Positions 63,999 through 64,000 of a stretch of DNA of 64,000 bases are shown here, piece by piece (the first letter of the stretch is position 1; every line of letters starts with the position of its first letter). The notes under the pieces are model-generated. The model did not search any database, was not told the DNA's origin, and worked only from the letters and a program-made list of their open reading frames with translations. Made by a program: the position numbers and the translations under genes. Origin of the DNA: an uncultured Chlorobiaceae bacterium (GTDB lineage: Bacteria > Bacteroidota > Chlorobiia > Chlorobiales > Chlorobiaceae); NCBI GenBank assembly GCA_903994525.1, contig CAJEXW010000002.1:80831-144830 (forward strand), in the 5' to 3' direction.

Positions 63999-64000
63999 TG

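Overview
The window looks like a chromosomal segment of a green sulfur bacterium (Chlorobium/Pelodictyon type). The strongest lineage marker is a 74-residue CsmB-type chlorosome envelope protein at 17108. Supporting it are a B-type succinate dehydrogenase/fumarate reductase suited to the reductive TCA cycle, system II cytochrome c biogenesis, and an ATP synthase locus that ends after the delta subunit. The species cannot be fixed from sequence reading alone.

Layout. 1-4.8 kb: end of an acyl-CoA transferase gene, pgeF, then the F0 part of ATP synthase plus delta (atpZ-I-B-E-F-H), closed by a strong terminator and a tRNA-Ala(CGC). 5-17 kb: housekeeping genes (bamD, nadD, argS, a HAD phosphatase, trpS, SRP RNA, a deoxyhypusine-synthase homologue, rlpA, an esterase), then sdhCAB and csmB. 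17.5-22.1 kb: a tightly overlapping four-gene unit, AmgK-like kinase, MurU-like nucleotidyltransferase, NamZ-like muramidase and a sodium:solute symporter, which reads as a cell-wall sugar recycling pathway. 22-27 kb: SDR protein, TerC, Kup and a second RlpA.

27-38.3 kb is an extracytoplasmic redox island. On the minus strand run two tandem cytochrome c5 genes, a Cyc2-like outer-membrane monoheme cytochrome-porin, TlpA thioredoxin, a DUF4266 lipoprotein, a DUF3570 beta-barrel, an Ig-like surface protein, ApbE flavin transferase and DsbD. Divergent to them are resB-ccsA, the heme-attachment machinery those cytochromes would need. The island could carry electrons across the outer membrane, possibly from Fe(II). 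This is an inference from the combination of genes.

38-49 kb: mnmE, mazG, the GlgE alpha-glucan pathway (TreS-maltokinase fusion plus GlgE), prfB with its programmed +1 frameshift, a metallophosphoesterase and an M23 peptidase. 49-51 kb: an RTX/serralysin-type M10 protease.

51.4-64 kb is a decayed accessory region of the defence or mobile type. It holds fragments of an AAA ATPase-DUF4276 pair and of an SF1 helicase, DUF488 beside a frameshifted dual-OB gene, several toxin-antitoxin modules (some truncated), a solitary type I-E-like CRISPR repeat, a frameshifted DUF4160 gene next to DUF2442, a methyltransferase tail, umuDC, an ORF6N protein and an IS1634-type element. Two direct copies of one 413-bp toxin-antitoxin segment, exactly 7153 bp apart, bracket much of it.
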